From Thermocaproicibacter melissae (GTDB taxonomy: Bacteria > Bacillota > Clostridia > Oscillospirales > Acutalibacteraceae), in the NCBI RefSeq assembly GCF_024498295.1, contig NZ_CP101827.1, positions 1,058,001 through 1,122,000 on the forward strand: DNA of 64,000 bases, in the 5' to 3' direction. The notes under the pieces were generated by a model. That model saw only the letters and a program-made list of their open reading frames with translations. It was not told the DNA's origin and searched no databases. A program made the position numbers and the translations under genes. Positions 58,488 to 64,000 of this stretch are shown in pieces (within the stretch, counting starts at the first letter, position 1; every line of letters begins with the position of its first letter).

Positions 58488-58515
58488 TTGACAATTTTAT
58501 TCGTTGTTATATAAT
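58488..58515 (+). promoter_or_regulatory. Sigma-A promoter for the cytidylate-kinase-like gene
   Basis: TTGACA (58488-58493), 16-base spacer, TATAAT (58510-58515), 58 bases before the gene. No hairpin terminator was seen after hypB. Confidence 0.75.
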
Positions 58516-58573
58516 AATATTCGTAAGATATTTACAACTAGTCGGGCGATTTCGGGAACAGGAGTGGATTAGT

Positions 58574-59218
58574 ATGAGCCATTATGCAATTACCATCGCA
58601 CGCGGCTACGGAAGCGGCGGACGCAGAATCGGGCAAAAACTTGCCGACAGGTTGAACATTGATTTTGTTGACCGCGAGCTGCTGCAGCTTGCCTCCATTG
58701 AAAGCGGAATTAACGAAGAATTGTTCGGCGAGGCAGACGAACGCCTGACAAAACCGCTGTTGTTCAAAAATCTTCGGAAAAACCGCGTGGGCAATGTACT
58801 CACTCCAGAACAAAACGGCTTTATTTCTGACGAGAACCTTTACAATTACCAAGCAAAGGTACTAAGGAGCCTGCTGGAACGCGAGTCCTTTGTGGTAATG
58901 GGCCGCGCTGCCGACTTTATTTTCCGTGATTATCCGAACGTCCTCACCGTCAACATTCAGGCTTCGCGTGAGTTTTGCGTAAAGGCCACCATGGAGTACA
59001 ACGACCTTTCCGAAAAAGAAGCCGAGGCTTTTGTTGCGAAAACGGACAAATACCGCGAAGACTTTTATCGGTACTACACCGGTCAGGAATGGAATGTTCC
59101 GTCGAACTTTGACTTGTGCTTAAACAGTGAACGCCTCGGGGACGAAAACTGCATCCGACTGATTATTGAAGCGGCAAAGCTGAAAATCGGCTCAGACTTT
59201 GTTGTTCCGAAAGAATAA
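58574..59218 (+). CDS. Cytidylate kinase-like family protein
   Basis: 214 residues of the Cytidylate_kin2 type. Phosphate-binding start ITIARGYGSGGRRIGQKLA (7-25), a middle segment VVMGRAADFIF and a lid-like KTDKYREDFYRYYTG. It differs from the essential Cmk, and the substrate of this paralogous family is not established. ACAGGAGTGGATTAGT precedes ATG. Monocistronic with promoter and terminator. Confidence 0.85.
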   Translation: MSHYAITIARGYGSGGRRIGQKLADRLNIDFVDRELLQLASIESGINEELFGEADERLTKPLLFKNLRKNRVGNVLTPEQNGFISDENLYNYQAKVLRSLLERESFVVMGRAADFIFRDYPNVLTVNIQASREFCVKATMEYNDLSEKEAEAFVAKTDKYREDFYRYYTGQEWNVPSNFDLCLNSERLGDENCIRLIIEAAKLKIGSDFVVPKE

Positions 59219-59236
59219 ACCGTTAAAGGAAACCTC

Positions 59237-59266
59237 CCCGCCTTCGGAAACGGAGGCGGGTTTTTT
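59237..59266 (+). terminator. Terminator of the cytidylate-kinase-like gene
   Basis: 10-bp stem (59237-59246 and 59251-59260) with one T-G pair, GAAA loop, T6 tail. Confidence 0.9.
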
Positions 59267-59296
59267 CCGGGCTATACGCAGGGAGGATTTGAACCA

Positions 59297-59617
59297 TTGA
59301 GAAAAGCGATTGACTGGCACGCTCAGTATTTCATTCCGGAGCTGCTGTTCTTCCAGAACGGTTGTGTTTTCACCGGCAGTGTAAACAATGACGGCGAAAA
59401 GGAATTCCGCTACAAGCTGTCTCCTGCCCAAGAAGCGGAAGAAGGCGCAGATAGTGACCCTCCGCGCAGAGTCATTCTGGTGGAGGTCTGGTACGGGCCT
59501 TTCTGCTATGAAAAAAGCACAATAGAAGACCGGCACAGCTTCCCCATGGACGAAAACGGGCGGCAGGAAGCCATCAATTGGCTGGCTGCAAAATATGAGG
59601 AAATGATTCCGGGCTAA
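59297..59617 (+). CDS. Hypothetical protein, 106 residues
   Basis: Not recognised. Soluble, acidic, with aromatic-rich strands: AIDWHAQYFIPELLFFQNGCVFTG and RVILVEVWYGPFCYEKS, then DENGRQEAINWLAAKYEEM. The start is TTG (59297) with GGGAGG ten bases upstream; there is no in-frame ATG that fits. A small domain of the same unknown type could be a binding module. It ends in a bidirectional terminator. Confidence 0.6.
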   Translation: MRKAIDWHAQYFIPELLFFQNGCVFTGSVNNDGEKEFRYKLSPAQEAEEGADSDPPRRVILVEVWYGPFCYEKSTIEDRHSFPMDENGRQEAINWLAAKYEEMIPG

Positions 59618-59633
59618 AGCCTGCATCTGCCAA

Positions 59634-59680
59634 AAAAGAGCTGCGCTCCGACGGAAATTAAGTCGGAGTGCAGCTCTTTT
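59634..59680. terminator. Bidirectional terminator
   Basis: 19-bp stem with one G-T pair (59634-59652 and 59662-59680) and a nine-base loop, with A and T runs at the ends, between two convergent small genes. It touches the stop of the minus-strand gene. Confidence 0.9.
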
Positions 59681-59826
59681 TACGTGTCATCGACGATGGA
59701 TTGGAGGCATTGGATCAAGTCCTGCAGATTCTTGATTTGGACATTCTTCTCGAGAATGGCGTTTTTCAAGTCAATGGACAGCGACTCGAACCGGCTGCGC
59801 ATACTTGGATCAATATAAGACGCCAT
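59680..59826 (-). CDS. Small helical protein, 48 residues
   Basis: MASYIDPSMRSRFESLSIDL onward, two predicted amphipathic helices with heptad-like Leu/Ile positions (LKNAILEKNVQIKNLQDL), ending LQSIVDDT. The ATG at 59824-59826 has AGAGGTGATGCA upstream. I believe similar short proteins occur in related Clostridia but cannot name a function. It may form a coiled-coil dimer. Confidence 0.65.
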   Translation of the reverse strand: MASYIDPSMRSRFESLSIDLKNAILEKNVQIKNLQDLIQCLQSIVDDT

Positions 59827-59948
59827 TGCATCACCTCTTTGCATTATGTTGCCCGAAGAAGGCAATTTCAAACGCTGTTTCTAAATTTTTTCTATTTTTT
59901 GTATGAAGTGAAAAAAGCCTGCATAGCATAACGCAGAGGTGAACTGCA

Positions 59949-60137
59949 ATGGATTATTCCGGATACCAAGAATTTCCCTTCCCCTCGGAACTCACAGAGC
60001 AGGAAAAAAAGGCAAAGAAGTTTTTCCTTTCCTTGCCGGACGACGAACAGCTTGCCATGCTGAACGGGTGCTGCTCCTATGAGGAGTTCCGCAACCGCGT
60101 TTTCGCGCGGATGTCGGACATAGACGTCCGTGCGTAA
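59949..60137 (+). CDS. Small hypothetical protein, 62 residues
   Basis: Begins MDYSGYQEFPFPSELTEQE; the core LSLPDDEQLAMLNGCCSYEE is followed by a charged helix ending RMSDIDVRA. Soluble and cytoplasmic. ATG preceded by AGAGGTGAACTGCA. It is convergent with groEL and shares a bidirectional terminator with it. Divergent from the 48-residue gene. Function unknown. Confidence 0.65.
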   Translation: MDYSGYQEFPFPSELTEQEKKAKKFFLSLPDDEQLAMLNGCCSYEEFRNRVFARMSDIDVRA

Positions 60138-60143
60138 GGCACA

Positions 60144-60181
60144 AAAACAAGGCAGACGCCAATTGGCGCCTGCCTTGTTTT
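60144..60181. terminator. Bidirectional terminator of groESL and the 62-residue gene
   Basis: Stem of 7+5 pairs, one mismatch, then 4 pairs (60144-60160 with 60165-60181), AATT loop, A and T rich ends. Confidence 0.88.
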
Positions 60182-60212
60182 GTTTCCAGTAATCTGGAGG
60201 GAATGACGATGA

Positions 60213-61844
<1,632 letters not shown>

Positions 61845-61885
61845 CTATTCCTCCAAAATTTTTCTCAGTATTTTAAGCTATGCAA

Positions 61886-62200
<315 letters not shown>

Positions 62201-62227
62201 TTAGCACTCAATGTTCCCGAGTGCTAA
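62201..62227 (-). promoter_or_regulatory. CIRCE operator (HrcA)
   Basis: Perfect inverted repeat TTAGCACTC-9-GAGTGCTAA, the HrcA repressor site, just downstream of the groES promoter. It shows heat-shock control by HrcA, whose gene is outside the window. Confidence 0.98.
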
Positions 62228-62232
62228 CATAT

Positions 62233-62261
62233 ATTTTATCGACTTCCCTCTGAAAAATCAA
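62233..62261 (-). promoter_or_regulatory. Sigma-A promoter of groESL
   Basis: Minus strand TTGATT (62256-62261), 17-base spacer, TAAAAT (62233-62238), immediately before CIRCE. Confidence 0.88.
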
Positions 62262-62334
62262 GAGTTTTTCTATGAAAATCGGGAAGTTAATAATTTTTTT
62301 ACAAATAAAAAATGCCGTTCTGTCGCTGTTCCGC

Positions 62335-63474
62335 TCATTTTTCCTGCTCGTTCTTTTCTTTGAAATACATATAGTATTGGCAGCGAATCATTCCATTATA
62401 AAGTTTTCTGCGTTTTGCGGCCCTTCTTCCGAAACATTTTTCAAAGGTTTCATCCGGTGTGATGAAGGAGTAGCTCCAACCGCGGCGCGGAACAAACACC
62501 TTACCCATTGTACGGTAAATCTCCTCGGCTGCGCGAAGGTCAAGCAGGCGCTCTCCGTATGGCGGATTACAGATAACGCAGCCGAAATCTCCTTCTTCGC
62601 GGAAATCTGCAATATCGCGTCTTTCAACGTGTACGCAGCCGGAAACTCCTGCTTTCTGCGCGTTTTCCGCCGCAAGTGCTACCGCCGCGGGGTCAATGTC
62701 GTACCCTTTGGCGATAAAACCGGTATCGTGCATTTCGAGGGAACGGGCACGCTCGCGTTCCTTTTTCCAAACTCCGCTGTCGATGGTGTTCCACCCCTCT
62801 GCATCAAACCGGCGCGAAACGCCCGGCGCAATATTCAGCGCTGTCAATGCTGCTTCAATCAGAAGAGTGCCGGAGCCGCAGAACGGATCTATGAAATTCG
62901 CGTCGTGACGAACGCGCGAGAAATAAACCATTGCCGCGGCAAGTGTCTCACGAATCGGCGCTTCCGTGGCGTTGGCGCGGTACCCGCGTTTGTGCAAACC
63001 CGGGCCGCTCGTGTCAATCATGAGGCTGACCATGTCTTTCAGAATCAGAAAATGAATTTTGCGCGGAAGGCCTGTCTCCTCAAACCAGTTGACGGAGTAT
63101 TTGCTTTTCAGCCTTTCCACGACCGCTTTTTTGATGATGGACTGGCAGTCCGGAACGCTGGCAAGCTGCGAATTGAGGCAGGAACCGTTGACTGGGAAAG
63201 CATCGGTTTTGCCGATCCAGCGCTCCCACGGCAGATTTCTGACGCCTTGGAACAGTTCCTCAAAACTCCGTGCCGGGAAAGTCGCCATTAAGATTTGCAC
63301 GCGCTCGGCATAGCGGCTGCAGATATTGGCGCGCGCAATCATTTCGTCGGAACCGTCAAAAACGACACGGCCGTTCTGGGGTGCGACATTTTCAGCGCCC
63401 ATTTTCCGCAGTTCATCCGCCAAAGGTCCCTCAAGCCCAAACAGGCAGGGACAAACAAGCTGAAAATCACTCAT
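62335..63474 (-). CDS. THUMP-domain 23S rRNA guanine methyltransferase-like protein
   Basis: 379 residues. N-terminal ferredoxin-like plus THUMP RNA-binding region (about 1-160), then a Rossmann methyltransferase with DPFCGSGTLLIEAA (SAM site) and the catalytic NPPYGERL. This matches the RlmL/YpsC group that makes N2-methylguanosine in 23S rRNA. AAGGAGAAGAGGACGTA precedes ATG. It lies downstream of hpf after a terminator, and near groESL on the same strand. Confidence 0.9.
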   Translation of the reverse strand: MSDFQLVCPCLFGLEGPLADELRKMGAENVAPQNGRVVFDGSDEMIARANICSRYAERVQILMATFPARSFEELFQGVRNLPWERWIGKTDAFPVNGSCLNSQLASVPDCQSIIKKAVVERLKSKYSVNWFEETGLPRKIHFLILKDMVSLMIDTSGPGLHKRGYRANATEAPIRETLAAAMVYFSRVRHDANFIDPFCGSGTLLIEAALTALNIAPGVSRRFDAEGWNTIDSGVWKKERERARSLEMHDTGFIAKGYDIDPAAVALAAENAQKAGVSGCVHVERRDIADFREEGDFGCVICNPPYGERLLDLRAAEEIYRTMGKVFVPRRGWSYSFITPDETFEKCFGRRAAKRRKLYNGMIRCQYYMYFKEKNEQEK

Positions 63475-63497
63475 TACGTCCTCTTCTCCTTTGATTC

Positions 63498-63525
63498 AAA
63501 AAAAGGGGCTGCTTTGCGCAGCCCC
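63498..63525 (-). terminator. Terminator of hpf
   Basis: 8-bp GC-rich stem (63505-63512 and 63518-63525), five-base loop and T7 exit on the minus strand. Confidence 0.9.
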
Positions 63526-63542
63526 GCACAATCATAAGTTTC

Positions 63543-64000
63543 TTAAGCCGGTTCCGGTTCCAGCAGGCCGTAACCGCCGCCTCTCCGGCGGTACACAACG
63601 CTGATGTCTCCGGTTTCTTCGTTGCGGAACATAAAGAATTGATGGTCCAGAAGTTCCATCTGCAGAATTGCCTCATCCACACTCATCGGCTTCACGGCAA
63701 AGCGCTTTCTGCGAACAATTTGAAAGCTGTTCTCCTCATAATCTTCCTCCGAAGAATCGCTTTCGGGAATCAGCAGTTCAGCAGAGCTGAATTTCTTGTT
63801 CAAGCGCTTTTTATTTCTTCGGATTTGACTGCCCAAGGAAGCAATGACTTCATCGAGAGCAACATTCATTTCATTTGCGCGAGCTTCGGCGCGGTATATC
63901 ATTCCCCGGGAAAAGATGGTTATTTCGACGGTCTGGTGGTTTTTCTCCACTGTAACCACGACTTTCGCTTCTGCATCATCGCCGAAAAGACGGTCGAAAC
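63543..64000 (-). CDS. hpf: Ribosome hibernation promoting factor, long form (5' end cut)
   Basis: The visible 152 or so residues begin within the N-terminal domain (FDRLFGDDAEAKVVVTVEKN) and continue through the RaiA fold, a charged linker with acidic residues, and the C-terminal dimerisation domain (VRRKRFAVKPMSVDEAILQM onward, with YRRRGGGYGLLEP). The long form alone joins ribosomes into 100S dimers in stationary phase in Firmicutes. The start lies beyond the right edge; a GTG at 63957-63959 that could be read as a start is an internal Val codon. Confidence 0.95.
   Translation of the reverse strand, partial: FDRLFGDDAEAKVVVTVEKNHQTVEITIFSRGMIYRAEARANEMNVALDEVIASLGSQIRRNKKRLNKKFSSAELLIPESDSSEEDYEENSFQIVRRKRFAVKPMSVDEAILQMELLDHQFFMFRNEETGDISVVYRRRGGGYGLLEPEPA

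Noticed and set aside
62272-63291. A 339-codon plus-strand frame opposite the methyltransferase gene
   Set aside because: Antisense to a gene with clear motifs (NPPYGERL, DPFCGSGT) and no ribosome site.

Overview
The window reads as chromosomal DNA of a Gram-positive, spore-forming, anaerobic Clostridia species, most like the Oscillospiraceae/Ruminococcaceae group. The evidence is the Firmicutes-type EF-Tu, RpoB, RpoC and sigma-A, a T-box leader on pheST, a CIRCE operator on groESL, CotF-like coat proteins, a SpoIVFB-like protease, IreB, a two-subunit NfnAB transhydrogenase and many lipoproteins with no outer-membrane genes. No rRNA, tRNA, CRISPR array, insertion sequence or prophage was seen. 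Genus is not assigned.

Layout. 1-6.7 kb: efp (cut by the left edge), aroQ, yqeG and rpsU, then tuf, fusA, rpsG and rpsL. 6.7-14.2 kb: rpoC and rpoB. All of these lie on the minus strand and form a str/rpoBC transcription-translation block. 14.3-18.6 kb: dgt-dnaG-rpoD plus an Fe-S type Rrf2 regulator. 18.7-22.0 kb: yigZ, rpmE, a MATE exporter and a VanY-like membrane protein whose zinc ligands are replaced. 22.2-26.1 kb: pyk (plus) convergent with asnB (minus). 26.4-35.0 kb: a complete xylo-oligosaccharide style locus (YesM/YesN two-component system, lipoprotein binding protein, two permeases, GH8 reducing-end exo-oligoxylanase). 35.2-39.1 kb: a D-amino-acid aminotransferase paired with an orphan OppA-type binding protein, then an M50 protease with a small unknown membrane partner. 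39.2-42.5 kb: nfnAB and a PfkB-family kinase. 42.8-47.4 kb: WYL regulator, CotF-like pair, orphan MazF, lipoprotein, AcpS-NnrD fusion and a small membrane protein. 47.5-51.2 kb: T-box and pheST. 51.3-53.3 kb: ireB, an unknown gene, nfo and ogt. 53.3-58.5 kb: a beta-CASP RNase, cyclophilin, ABC exporter, hypA and hypB. 58.5-60.1 kb: a cytidylate-kinase-like protein and three small unknown proteins. 60.2-64 kb: groEL/groES, a 23S rRNA methyltransferase-like protein and hpf (cut by the right edge).

Most of the window is core housekeeping. The parts that most deserve attention are: a near-consensus promoter buried in the 3' end of rpoC whose transcript would begin with a 13-bp hairpin; two direct repeats exactly 22 bp apart abutting the -35 of the sugar-binding-protein promoter, a likely YesN operator; the VanY-like protein with Ser/Cys/Cys at the zinc positions; MazF without an antitoxin in a degraded acpS-lipoprotein-(alr-mazE)-mazF neighbourhood; the AcpS-NnrD fusion; and the SpoIVFB-like protease translationally coupled to a novel membrane partner. 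I found no convincing wholly new multi-gene defence or mobile system.
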